Notes under the pieces: generated by a model | What the model was told of the DNA's origin: nothing | Database searches by the model: none | Seen by the model: the letters and a program-made list of their open reading frames with translations, nothing else | Assembly: GCA_900170005.1 (NCBI GenBank) | Contig: LT827128.1 | Coordinates: 2,724,168-2,788,167 of the forward strand | DNA: 64,000 nucleotides | Origin: Gordonibacter massiliensis (ex Traore et al. 2017) | GTDB lineage: Bacteria > Actinomycetota > Coriobacteriia > Coriobacteriales > Eggerthellaceae | Direction of reading: 5' to 3' | Shown here: piece by piece, positions 41,404 through 49,891 of the stretch | Numbering within the stretch: position 1 is the first letter of the stretch | Layout of the letters: every line of letters begins with the position of its first letter | Position numbers and translations under genes: made by a program

Positions 41404-42515
41404 ATGTCCTATGTTACTTCAATTGGCCTTGACGTACACGCTCGATCCATCACGGCCGTAGCTTTCTCCATAGCGACCGGGGAGGTCGTCTCCAAAAGGT
41501 TTGGCTACTCCCCGGAAGAAGTGGCCCCGTGGATACTTTCTTTCGAGAAGCCCAAAGCCGTATACGAATCGGGGTCACGGGGTTTCACCTCGTGCGGGCT
41601 CTTCGGGGCGTGGGCGTTGATTGCGTGGTCGGAGCCGTCTCCAAGATGCACAGACCGGCCTCTGACAAACGGAGGAAGAACGACCGCAACGACGCCGAGT
41701 TTTTAGCCCGACAGCTCGCGGCGAGAAACATCGTGGAGGTGTTTGTCCCCGACAAGGAGACCGAGGCCGCAAGAAACCTGTCTCGCGTCCTCGAAGACAT
41801 ACGCCAAGACCTCACGCGCGCCAAGCACCGCCTCACCCATCCGCTTATAACGCACGGGCACGTCTGGAACGAGGTTGACCCCGAGGGCAGGCGGCGCGGC
41901 GCGTGGACCCGTGCCCACTGGGAATGGATGCGCTCGATAGAGCTTTCCGAGCCCGCCGCGCAAGAATCTCTCGACTACTACGTGTCCGAGGTGCGCCATA
42001 TCGAGGCGCAGAAAAAGGCGATAGAGAAAAGGATCGCGCTGCATGCGCAAAAAGACCGATGGCGAGGGCGCGTGGAGGCGTTTCGATGCATGAAGGGCAT
42101 AGAGACCGCGACGGCGTTTTCGCTCGTGGCCGAAGCGGGCGTGTTCTCCCGATTCGACTCCGCGCGCGCTTTCTCGTCGTGGCTCGGGCTCGTGCCGAGC
42201 GAGCACTCCTCGGGGGAGCGTATCGCGCGTGGCTCCATCACCAAGGCCGGCAACTCCCATCTGAGAAAGCTTCTCGTGGAGGCTTCCTGGCACTACACGC
42301 GCGCAACCAAGGAGCGCAAACGGGGGCTTTACGACGATGCCGTGCCGATGCCCGTGGCCAACCATGCGGCTGCCGGGGTGAAAAGACTCGTAGAGCGGCG
42401 GGAGCACTTCGTCGAGATGCGCAAGCGGCCCGTGGTGGCCAACGTCGCGACGGCGCGCGAGCTCGCCTGCTGGGTGTGGGCTCTCGGGTGCATGTGCGAA
42501 GGGGCGCTCGACTGA
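41404..42515 (+). pseudogene. IS110 transposase, frameshifted
   Basis: It begins MSYVTSIGLDVHARSITAVA (first RuvC-like Asp in GLDVH). The frame is lost near 41570-41585, where VYESGS runs into the wrong phase while the next frame reads VTGFHLVRALRGVGVDCVVG; one G seems missing from a G run. The second part includes KNDRNDAEFLARQLAARN (DEDD residues) and, in the C-terminal domain, SSGERIARGSITKAGNSHLR with the catalytic Ser region. If GGGG is authentic, the protein is inactive unless ribosomes shift minus one. Confidence 0.8.
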
Positions 42516-43030
42516 CCGAGTGCGGGGCGAACCCATAGCGGTCTTTCCCCGAGGGCCAACGCAATCGACTGGTCGTTGGATGCGATCCCAGATTCTTTTT
42601 GTGGGCACCGGATACCCGGTACGCCCGAAGACAGACTCTTCTTTGTTGAAGGTGCGCGCATCCAGCCGTTGCAACGAAATGCGAAGCCAGGGCGGCGAAC
42701 ATACAAGGCGCTACAAAGCACTGTTGCCGTCAGGCATCCTGCAAGCCTCTTGCCGCCAACCCGCGAATATTAAACTGCGAATACGAGCGTCGATGTAAGA
42801 CACAACCGTCGCGAAGGCCCACTCGGGCGAAGATAGATAGACCCAGATCGGGAAGAATTTCTCGGTCTGGGTCATTATTGCCTCTTGACAAGGCTCTACT
42901 CATATTAAAAAAGAGGAGAAACTGTAGTTTCTCCTCTTTCAACAGGGCATATAATACCATAAATCCCGTTTAAAGTCGAGTCGTGCATACCTGCGCGGTT
43001 CGCGGTATAACCCGATGCGAGGTGATGCGC
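42516..43030. other. IS right non-coding end plus terminators before the DUF6323-like gene
   Basis: There is no supported gene in 515 bases. The left 300 are probably IS110 right-end DNA. Two hairpins follow: GACCCAGA (42840-42847)/TCTGGGTC (42866-42873) and a strong terminator at 42910-42939. The promoter of the next gene should lie in 42940-43020. Confidence 0.55.
42910..42939. terminator. Strong bidirectional terminator
   Basis: AAAGAGGAGAAAC-tgta-GTTTCTCCTCTTT, a 13-bp perfect stem with A and T tracts at its ends. Confidence 0.85.
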
Positions 43031-43690
43031 ATGGGTTTCGATCTGTCGATTCCGCCGCAGTTGCAAGGGGCCGCTGCACGGGAGGATATGGCTGTTTGCA
43101 ACAAGGCCACAGCGAAGTACGGGCTGCGGTTGACCGAGCAGCAGGCGTTGGGGCTCGTGCAGCGACGCGGCGAGGCGCTGCGCGCGACGGGACGCGTGGA
43201 GTTCGGGCGCGGCGTGATTCGCGAGTTGGTGCTGGGGTTCTGCGACTCCCCCTATCTTTCGCAGGAGAATTACGAGGAAACGATCGCCGACGTGCAGGAC
43301 GTGTTCTACCGTCGCAAGGAAGACTCTGAAGTCGGGGAAGCCATGTCCGACGACGACCTGGTGGTGGCGTTGCGCTACGCGTTCGATCACGAGGCGGGCG
43401 GGTCGACCGACGTGCTGGCGGATATGCCGCTTGCGGCGCTTCGCGCGCATGTCGAACGCGGGCGGGCCGGCGACTACGACGAGAAGACGCAGAACGAGGA
43501 GTTCGAAGAGGAGGCAGCCCGTGACGGAGCCGAAGAGCGCGTGCGCGACGAGCTCAGCCGCGCGTACGATGACGAGCGGTGGAAGCGGCCCGGCAACGAC
43601 TACGCCGCCGGTTTCTACGATGGATACAACGAGCTCTACCGTATCGGTTTCGACTCCAACAGCCGCATCGGAGGTTCGTCCCTTGGCTGA
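43031..43690 (+). CDS. DUF6323-like protein
   Basis: 219 residues. The ATG at 43031 has GAGGTG at suitable spacing; other in-frame starts lie 6 bases and more upstream. The central part, LTEQQALGLVQRRGEALRAT followed by GRVEFGRGVIRELVLGFCDS and PYLSQENYEETIADVQDVFY, resembles from memory the DUF6323 family found beside DUF6179 in Clostridia and Coriobacteria. It is soluble, acidic and helical, with no TM. It overlaps the next gene by 8 bases, so translation is coupled. Function unknown. Confidence 0.65.
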   Translation: MGFDLSIPPQLQGAAAREDMAVCNKATAKYGLRLTEQQALGLVQRRGEALRATGRVEFGRGVIRELVLGFCDSPYLSQENYEETIADVQDVFYRRKEDSEVGEAMSDDDLVVALRYAFDHEAGGSTDVLADMPLAALRAHVERGRAGDYDEKTQNEEFEEEAARDGAEERVRDELSRAYDDERWKRPGNDYAAGFYDGYNELYRIGFDSNSRIGGSSLG

Positions 43691-44738
43691 TACAGCGGGC
43701 GCGGGGGATGCAGGCACGGTAGCGCCCGTTGCCGGGGCGGCGCACGCGGGCGGCGATCTGCGGCAGGTCGAGCGCGGGGCCTACGGGGGTTCGGCAGCGC
43801 CTTCGGCGGTGACGGTTGCCGGCTCGGCGACAGGCGCTGCCGAGCGCGGGGCCGCCGGAGCGGCGCTCTCCGCGCCTGCGGACGAGGCGGACTTCCAGGC
43901 GGGGCTCTGGCAGGTGCTGGCCAAGCAGGTGGCGCTCTACACGCTGGGCGAGAGCAGCTCGCTTCCCGAATACGACGCCCACCGGTTGCTCGCCTCGACG
44001 TGCTTCGTGCTGGGCGTCGACCCCGACGATCCGGATCCCTCCCTCATGCGGGTCATCGTCGCCGAAGGCGTGGAGGCAACGTTCGAGCGGGAGGTTCGCC
44101 TTGTCGAGCGCGAGGCGGAGCGCACGGACGGTCTGTGGCGGGAGGTCGCCCTTACTACGCTGCTGCTGGAGAGCGTCGCTTTGAAGGACACGCTGGAGAG
44201 CTTGCGCGGTTTCCGATCGCGCTATGCGCCGCGATTCTTCGCGCACGAGATACCGGCCGACATCGACTATCCGCTGGCGGAACCCGTGCCTGAAGCGGTG
44301 CAAGGCGTGCGGTACGTGAACGCGTACCTCGAGCGGCTTTTGATGGAGAACCGCTTCCTGCAGAGGTTCGATCTGGAACGCTGCAAGGGCGTGCTGCGCG
44401 CCGTGCACCCCGATTACGGCGAGCTTATCCTCAACCTGTTCGAGCCGGTGGCAACGAACGCCGTTGGCTGCGCGCTTGCCGGATGCGACGTGCGGAGCCT
44501 GCGGATGGATGATGCGGGTTACGCGCGCATGGCAACATCGTTGCAGGGGAAGCCGGCGCGGCAGGTGCGCGGCGAGCTGGAGGCCGCCGCTCTGCGCGCA
44601 TGTGGCGAGGTCGGTTTGCGCGCGCCTGACGACGGACCCGTGCGCGGCTACGTGGAGAAGTTCGCGTCCCGCTTGGCACCGCGGTTGCGCAATGCCCTTG
44701 CGCACGACGCGCTCGCGGGCGTGTTCGTGCGCTGGTAG
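43683..44738 (+). CDS. DUF6179-like protein
   Basis: 351 residues from the TTG at 43683, with GGAGGT seven bases upstream; the frame is open further left, but that part is the previous gene in another frame. The region FQAGLWQVLAKQVALYTLGE, then SSSLPEYDAHRLLASTCFVL, matches the conserved start of DUF6179 as I recall it. The remainder is helical and soluble, with several Arg/Glu-rich segments and no recognisable catalytic motif. Overlapping coupling with the DUF6323-like protein suggests they form one complex. Confidence 0.65.
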   Translation: MADTAGAGDAGTVAPVAGAAHAGGDLRQVERGAYGGSAAPSAVTVAGSATGAAERGAAGAALSAPADEADFQAGLWQVLAKQVALYTLGESSSLPEYDAHRLLASTCFVLGVDPDDPDPSLMRVIVAEGVEATFEREVRLVEREAERTDGLWREVALTTLLLESVALKDTLESLRGFRSRYAPRFFAHEIPADIDYPLAEPVPEAVQGVRYVNAYLERLLMENRFLQRFDLERCKGVLRAVHPDYGELILNLFEPVATNAVGCALAGCDVRSLRMDDAGYARMATSLQGKPARQVRGELEAAALRACGEVGLRAPDDGPVRGYVEKFASRLAPRLRNALAHDALAGVFVRW

Positions 44739-44893
44739 TTTTACCCGGAGATCAAGCGGGACATGCGGACCGGGTCCGCCTCAAAATCCGCTCTCGGTGA
44801 CCTTTTCTGCTAAAAAATCACGTTTGGGGCTTCGGCGCGTGCTCTGCGGTTCGCCTTTGCGGCGCGACTGCACGAAACGATGTCGGCCGGCTT

Positions 44894-46054
44894 TCAGGCA
44901 CGCGAACCCGGCCATCGGCTCGCCACGCCTTGGGTGAGGTGGCGCGCGGTGATCTCGGTGAGGGGCTTGAGGGCCGCGAGCAGCGTGGCGCGCGTGGCGG
45001 GGTTGATGCGCTTGGCGGCTTCCGCCACGCGCGCGATGGCCTTCGCGCCGCCGCTCAGCAGGTCGGAGGCGTCCTGCGCGCCCGATGCCTCCACGGCTTC
45101 GAAGAACGCGTCCACCACCACGGCCGCCTCTTCGTCGCTGAACCCGGCCAGCCACTCCGTGAGCACGGAATCGGTGAGTTGCGCGCCGTCGGTCAGGGAA
45201 TCCAGATAGACGAAATCGTCGCCTGCCACCTCCCAGGTGAACACGCTGTGCTGGTCGATTCCCTTGGCAGTGCTCTTTACCACGCGTGGTGCCGCATGCG
45301 ATTCCATGAGCATGCCGATGATCGAGTCTTGCGGCACGGTGCGGTGGATGCGGTTTTCGAGCGTCGCCCAGTCGCCGGGCTCGAACGTGCCGGCTTTGAA
45401 CCCGGGGCCGTCGTGGGTGTACACGCGCTCTATGCGGTCCTGCACGGTAGGGGAAGATTTCAACGCGGCGTACGCGGCCAAGTTCCCGCCCTTCGAATGG
45501 CCGCCCACCATCAGGCGCTTCACCGGTCGCGACGCGACGGCTTGCAGATAGCGCGCGGCCTGCTCCTGCGCGGGAACGGGGGAGGTGTAGGCCATGTTGA
45601 AGTTCTCGCGCCAGCCGGTGAGCGAGGTGTCCGTGCCACGGAAGCCCACATAGGCGAAATCCTTGCGGTAAACGAACGTCATGGCGGCGAACTGGGTCTG
45701 CCGCTCGGTGTCGAACAGGCTCAGGTAGTCGCGCACGCGCACGTCCCGGAAGCGCGGGCTGGCCGCCAGCGCCAGCAGATTCTGCTTCACCAGATCGGGC
45801 GCGAGTCCGGTGAACATGGTGGGGTACAACTCGGCGCGCAGCGCATCGGTGAAACGTACGGCGCCTCGTGCCGGCGACAGCAGGTTCTCCACCACGGTGC
45901 CCAGATCGAGAAACGTTTTCCGCTCGCGCAACGCCGGCACCACGCCTTCGGCGCGCACCATGCAGAACTGGGAGAGCACGGCCGAGTCCACCGGATTGAA
46001 CGGCTTCTCGTCGAACGGGGCGAACTCGGTCGCCAGATAGTCGAGCAGGTTCAT
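44894..46054 (-). CDS. DUF2974 alpha/beta-hydrolase-like protein (Mbeg1-like)
   Basis: 386 residues from the ATG at 46054 (AGAGGA upstream); an in-frame ATG 39 bases earlier has a poorer context. VGFRGTDTSLTGWRENFNMA (the GTD substrate loop of lipase-like proteins) and LMVGGHSKGGNLAAYAAL with nucleophile Ser in GHSKGG define the family. Later, RVYTHDGPGFKAG and QHSVFTWEV supply a likely Asp and His. It has no signal peptide, so it is cytoplasmic. The substrate (lipid, ester or protein) is unknown. Confidence 0.8.
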   Translation of the reverse strand: MNLLDYLATEFAPFDEKPFNPVDSAVLSQFCMVRAEGVVPALRERKTFLDLGTVVENLLSPARGAVRFTDALRAELYPTMFTGLAPDLVKQNLLALAASPRFRDVRVRDYLSLFDTERQTQFAAMTFVYRKDFAYVGFRGTDTSLTGWRENFNMAYTSPVPAQEQAARYLQAVASRPVKRLMVGGHSKGGNLAAYAALKSSPTVQDRIERVYTHDGPGFKAGTFEPGDWATLENRIHRTVPQDSIIGMLMESHAAPRVVKSTAKGIDQHSVFTWEVAGDDFVYLDSLTDGAQLTDSVLTEWLAGFSDEEAAVVVDAFFEAVEASGAQDASDLLSGGAKAIARVAEAAKRINPATRATLLAALKPLTEITARHLTQGVASRWPGSRA

Positions 46055-46539
46055 GCGGACGTCCTCTCGAGCGGATAAATGTTTCCCTGCCATTGTAGCC
46101 GGTGCGATTGCGCCAAGCGAACGGACTTTCGTCCGACAGCGCGCCTTTGCGCGCTGTTAGTCGGAAACGCGATTGGGATGCAAAACGACGCTGGTTGCGT
46201 TGAATGCGGTCTCGGTTCGGCCGTTAGGTCGGTGGTTCACGGCCCGAAGCGTCCATGCGACACGATCGCGTTTTGAGTAGCTCCGCCGTTCGGGGTGACG
46301 AATGCAGCCGTTTGCGACTCGCCGTTCATTTGCATCCGCTAGCCCTAAACGATAGGTTTGAACAGGTAATATGCTGCACGCTTATCCAGGTCGGCGAGAT
46401 GCGTTCGGGCGCTAGCCGAAGAAATGCGACGCAGGCGAGCGGCGTCGAGCAACGTGTGGGGCGCTGTGGTGAAATGACGTATCTTTTAACCGGCAACGCC
46501 ATCGGCTCTTGGGGTCGTTGGCAGAAGCGGAGGTAGAGT
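46055..46539. other. 480-bp gap between divergent hydrolase and MFS genes
   Basis: The two small open frames here have no recognisable protein features. A perfect hairpin CAGCGCGC-cttt-GCGCGCTG lies at 46137-46156, preceded by a small GGAC-tttc-GTCC hairpin. Lower GC around 46330-46500 suggests the promoter of the MFS gene. Confidence 0.5.
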
Positions 46540-47835
46540 ATGCGGAAGACCACGGCGAACACACCTCAGGGAGAACGGAGAGCGCGCCGCGTGCATCCTG
46601 CGTGGCTCATCTTGATTGCATGTTGCTTTCTACAGGCTGGCGGCATGGGCACCATCAACAACGCGGCGGGCATCATGGTTCCCGCCGTTCTGGGCGACCT
46701 GCAATTCTCGCAAGGCAGCTTCATGCTGTACTTCACTATCCAAGGATTATGCATGACGGCGGTGCTGCCAATTGTCGGCAAGCTGCTGTCGAAGGTGAGC
46801 ATGAAGGTGCTTGTGAGCGGGGGTATGGTGGCATGCGCCCTTGCCTTCGCCTCGATGAGCCAGTTCAACGCCGTGTGGCAATGGTATGCGGCGGGCGCCG
46901 TGCTGGGCGTGGGGATGGGATTCTCGTTCCTTCTGCCCGCGCCGGTTATGATAGGCAATTGGTTCAAGAAGAAAGCTGGCTTGGCCATGGGCATTGCCAT
47001 GGCGTGCTCCGGGGTTGGTGGCGCGATCATGAACCCGTTGGGCGGCATGCTCATCCAGACGCTCGGGTGGAGGCCGTCGTACGCGATACTAGCGGGTATC
47101 GCAGCCGCCCTTGTTCTGCCGTTCTCGCTCTTCGTGATGAAGACCAAGCCCGCCGACCCCCTTGGAGCTTACGGGGCGGAAGAGGCAGGCGATGCCCAGG
47201 TGGGTGGAGGAGCGGGTAAAACGGGCGAGACGAGCGGGGTTTCCGCAGGCCGGGCCGTACGCTCTTTGGCGTTCGTGTGCGTGTTCCTGGTGGCCGGCGC
47301 CGTGTCGCTCGATAGCTCGTTCATGCAGCTTCTGGCTACGTTCGCCGACACGGCGGGGTTGGCGGCCGTCGCCGCGTTCATCCCGTCGGTGGCCATGATC
47401 AGCAACATCGTGGGCAAGCTCGTCTTGGGATGGCTCAACGATGCCGTGGGCACGCGCAACGCCACGGTGTGCGGATTCGCCGTGGGTCTCGTGTCGTTCG
47501 TCCTGTTCCTGCTGTCGCGGGGCAACGTTCCGCTCGTTATCGCGGCTGCGGCGCTGTTTGGCGTGCTCACAGCCATGGTGACCGTGAACGTGCCCCTAAT
47601 CGTGCGTTCCGCGTTCGGCTCGAAGGATTACAGCTCCATCTTCTCGTACGTGAGCGTGGGCACGTCGCTCATCGGATCGGTGGGCGTGGCGGTGTACGGA
47701 TTCTTGTTCGACGCCTTCGGCTCGTACGATCCCAGCTTCGTCATGGGCATAGCCACCTGCGTCGCAGGGGCCGTGCTGGCGATCGTCGGGGTGGCTGCGG
47801 CGAAGGGCCTGCGCGAGCCTTCCCGTGCGTCGTAG
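46540..47835 (+). CDS. MFS transporter (OFA-like)
   Basis: 431 residues, 12 predicted TMs. The first helix region (HPAWLILIACCFLQAGGMGT) and GAVLGVGMGFSFLLPAPVMI with GNWFKKKAGLAMGIAMACSG resemble the oxalate:formate antiporter-like family, including the WF-x-x-x-x-GLA motif. GGAGGTAGAGT precedes the ATG. A terminator is shared with the convergent Asp23 operon. The substrate is likely an organic anion; unproven. Confidence 0.85.
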   Translation: MRKTTANTPQGERRARRVHPAWLILIACCFLQAGGMGTINNAAGIMVPAVLGDLQFSQGSFMLYFTIQGLCMTAVLPIVGKLLSKVSMKVLVSGGMVACALAFASMSQFNAVWQWYAAGAVLGVGMGFSFLLPAPVMIGNWFKKKAGLAMGIAMACSGVGGAIMNPLGGMLIQTLGWRPSYAILAGIAAALVLPFSLFVMKTKPADPLGAYGAEEAGDAQVGGGAGKTGETSGVSAGRAVRSLAFVCVFLVAGAVSLDSSFMQLLATFADTAGLAAVAAFIPSVAMISNIVGKLVLGWLNDAVGTRNATVCGFAVGLVSFVLFLLSRGNVPLVIAAAALFGVLTAMVTVNVPLIVRSAFGSKDYSSIFSYVSVGTSLIGSVGVAVYGFLFDAFGSYDPSFVMGIATCVAGAVLAIVGVAAAKGLREPSRAS

Positions 47836-47881
47836 GTTGCGCGACGCGTCGCCGCTTTCGAGGCGTGCGTGAAACAGCATA

Positions 47882-47911
47882 AGGCCCGCTCTCCCGAAGG
47901 AAAGCGGGCCT
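47882..47911. terminator. Bidirectional terminator between the MFS and asp23 genes
   Basis: AGGCCCGCT (47882-47890) pairs with AGCGGGCCT (47903-47911). Confidence 0.75.
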
Positions 47912-47962
47912 CCGCCGCGTGCGGACGGGTCGCGCGCGGCTCATGCGACGCGCGGGAGTCCT

Positions 47963-48484
47963 CTACTGGTTGTTCGAGGAGCCGCTCTGCCCGTCGTCGT
48001 TGTTGTTGGAGCCGTTCTTGTCGGCGTACTCGTCGGGGGTCATGACGTCGACCACGTTGACGGTCATCTCGATGACGTTCAGGCCCGTCATGTCCTTGAT
48101 GTCTTTGCCCACCACGTCTTTGATCTGGTCGAACACGTCCACGGCGGACTTGCCGTACTCCAGGATGATGTCGAGGTCGACCTTGGCGTTCTGCTCGTCC
48201 ACCACGTCGGCGTCGACGCCCTTCGTCTTGTCGTCGCCGCCCAGGCCCTCCTGCACGCGGGAGAGCAGGTTGCCCTTCATGTCGATGATGCCGTCGATCT
48301 TCTGAGCGGACTTCGAGGAGATCTTCTCCACCACGTTCTCGTCGATGACGAGCTTATACTGCGGCTCGGCCGGGGCGCTGGAGACGCTGGAGGCGGAATC
48401 GGAGGTGTCCATCGAGGCGTACGGGTCGTACGAGCTCGTGCTGGAGGTAGAGGTGACGGGCTTTTCCATAGTTGCTTGGGTCAT
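47963..48484 (-). CDS. asp23: Asp23/Gls24-family envelope stress protein
   Basis: 173 residues. A Ser-rich N-terminus is followed by the Asp23 core: YKLVIDENVVEKISSKSAQKI, GVDADVVDEQNAKVDLDIIL, VDVFDQIKDVVGKDIKDMTG and LNVIEMTVNVVDV, then an Asn/Asp-rich tail. In staphylococci Asp23 is attached to the membrane through AmaP, encoded here as well, and loss of it induces cell-wall stress genes. It is the last gene of a three-gene operon (amaP, DUF2273-like, asp23). Confidence 0.9.
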   Translation of the reverse strand: MTQATMEKPVTSTSSTSSYDPYASMDTSDSASSVSSAPAEPQYKLVIDENVVEKISSKSAQKIDGIIDMKGNLLSRVQEGLGGDDKTKGVDADVVDEQNAKVDLDIILEYGKSAVDVFDQIKDVVGKDIKDMTGLNVIEMTVNVVDVMTPDEYADKNGSNNNDDGQSGSSNNQ

Positions 48485-48582
48485 GATCGTGTCCTTTCTT
48501 CGGGGTTTCCTTGCGGGGGTGCGTGACGTGCGGCCTCGCCTCGCGCCTGCTTGCGGGCGCGAGGCTCGGTCGAACGGGGTCG

Positions 48583-48975
48583 CTAGTTTACGCGGTCGAG
48601 GAAATGCCGCATGCGCTCGCGCGTGGCGCGGTCGCCGTCGCGGTACTTGCCGACGACGACGCCGACGGCTGCGAACACGGCCAGCAGCACCGTGGGCCAG
48701 AAGCCCACGATGAGGATGAGCGCCGCCGCGACGAAGCCGATGATGCCGTACAGCACCGCGTGGCTGTGGTTCTCCACGTAGGGCGCCATGGCGCGCTTCA
48801 TGCTGGCGTACACGCCGCGGTCGTGCTTCGTCTCGGACGCGGCGTTCGCGATGACGTCGGACGGCGTGTCAGCGGGGCGGGGCGCGTCGGCATCGCGGTC
48901 GCGCGACGTCGACGCGGCCGACGGGCGCGCCGTGCCGGAGGCGCCCATGTTCATCTTCATAGCCGATTGTGTCAT
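48583..48975 (-). CDS. DUF2273-like small membrane protein of the Asp23 operon
   Basis: 130 residues. A 60-residue low-complexity N-terminus precedes two close TMs (HAVLYGIIGFVAAALILIVG, then FWPTVLLAVFAAVGVVVGKY) and the ending YRDGDRATRERMRHFLDRVN. This matches the family found between amaP and asp23 in Firmicutes and Actinobacteria. It lies between those two genes here, which supports the assignment. Function unknown; probably part of the membrane anchor. Confidence 0.8.
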   Translation of the reverse strand: MTQSAMKMNMGASGTARPSAASTSRDRDADAPRPADTPSDVIANAASETKHDRGVYASMKRAMAPYVENHSHAVLYGIIGFVAAALILIVGFWPTVLLAVFAAVGVVVGKYRDGDRATRERMRHFLDRVN

Positions 48976-48987
48976 GCCTGCACCTCC

Positions 48988-49611
48988 TTACTTGCCCACG
49001 GCATGAGCCGGCACGGGCTGGGTCTGGTGCTGGCGGCTCGTGTCGTTCGTGTACTTCGTTGCCTGCTGCGTGAACGCGGGCGTGACCACGTCGGCGTCGC
49101 CGGCGAACGTGATGCGCACGGAGTCGACCGGATATCCGGTGAACGCCTCGAGCGTCGCGGCGATCTCGTCCTGCAGCTTCGCGCCCAACTCGCCCAGCTC
49201 GGCGTTGCGGCCGGGATCGATCTTCGCGTGGATGGCCATGCGCGGGTCGTGCTTGTGCGTGATGTCCACCTTCACGTTGTTGACCGAGAGGCCGTGGTGG
49301 GCCTCCACCACATGCTTCACGGTGGACTGGATGGCGTTCTGCGTGATGGCGATGCTGCCGTTGTCGCGCTCGAGCTCAAGCTGGGAGTTGCGCCCCGGCG
49401 CGGTGAGCGCGCGGATGAGCACCACCAAAAGGCCCACTGCCGTTATGCCCAAGAGCACGGCTTCGACGATGTAGAACCAGGGCATGGCCATGAGCCACGC
49501 GATGGCGGGGTACAGTGGTTCCCATGCGAACCACAGGGCTGCGAGCACGCCGATGCCCAGCACGGCAGCCACGACGAACACGATCATGCAGAAGCGTTTG
49601 AACTTTCCCAT
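48988..49611 (-). CDS. amaP: AmaP, alkaline-shock membrane anchor protein
   Basis: 207 residues from the ATG at 49611 (GAAAGGCGG upstream); the reading frame extends further but without support. Two TMs: FCMIVFVVAAVLGIGVLAAL and [20 protein letters not shown]. The soluble domain NGSIAITQNAIQSTVKHVVE and VNNVKVDITHKHDPRMAIHA corresponds to AmaP-type proteins, which place Asp23 at the membrane. It is the first gene of the operon. The C-terminal 35 residues are Gln/Thr-rich. Confidence 0.85.
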   Translation of the reverse strand: MGKFKRFCMIVFVVAAVLGIGVLAALWFAWEPLYPAIAWLMAMPWFYIVEAVLLGITAVGLLVVLIRALTAPGRNSQLELERDNGSIAITQNAIQSTVKHVVEAHHGLSVNNVKVDITHKHDPRMAIHAKIDPGRNAELGELGAKLQDEIAATLEAFTGYPVDSVRITFAGDADVVTPAFTQQATKYTNDTSRQHQTQPVPAHAVGK

Positions 49612-49891
49612 GTATGCCGCCTTTCTTTCTCGTGCGCGCTTCGCGTTCTCGCGGCGCGCTGTCGGATGGAGTGCGACCACTCTAGGAGAAAGAGGCGGCG
49701 GAGGTAAGCGGTTGTACGGACTTGCGGCCGGGCGATTGCCGGGCCGTAGGGTTCGCATGCGTCGCAGGCCATCGGCGCGTTCGTTTCGCATGAGACGGCG
49801 TTCGTGTCGCTTGGGGCGGGCTATGCGCGAAGGCGACGGCGTTCCTTCGTACAATGTGAGCCCGATGAAGTTTCCGAGGAAGGGGCCGACC

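Larger units (their letters stand above)
41290..42830 (+). mobile_element. IS110-family insertion sequence (boundaries approximate)
   Basis: It consists of a structured left non-coding end, a frameshifted DEDD transposase (41404-42515) and up to about 300 bases of right non-coding DNA. The outer ends could not be fixed because IS110 elements usually lack terminal inverted repeats. The right limit is only a guess that it precedes the hairpin at 42840. Confidence 0.55.

Noticed and set aside
41560-41600. Programmed minus-one frameshift in the transposase
   Set aside because: The G run lacks a classical X-XXY-YYZ slippery heptamer and no downstream stimulatory structure was identified. Deletion of one G is simpler.
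46079-46536. Two small genes between the DUF2974 and MFS genes
   Set aside because: Arg/Ser-rich with no conserved features or ribosome binding sites; they overlap the probable promoter.
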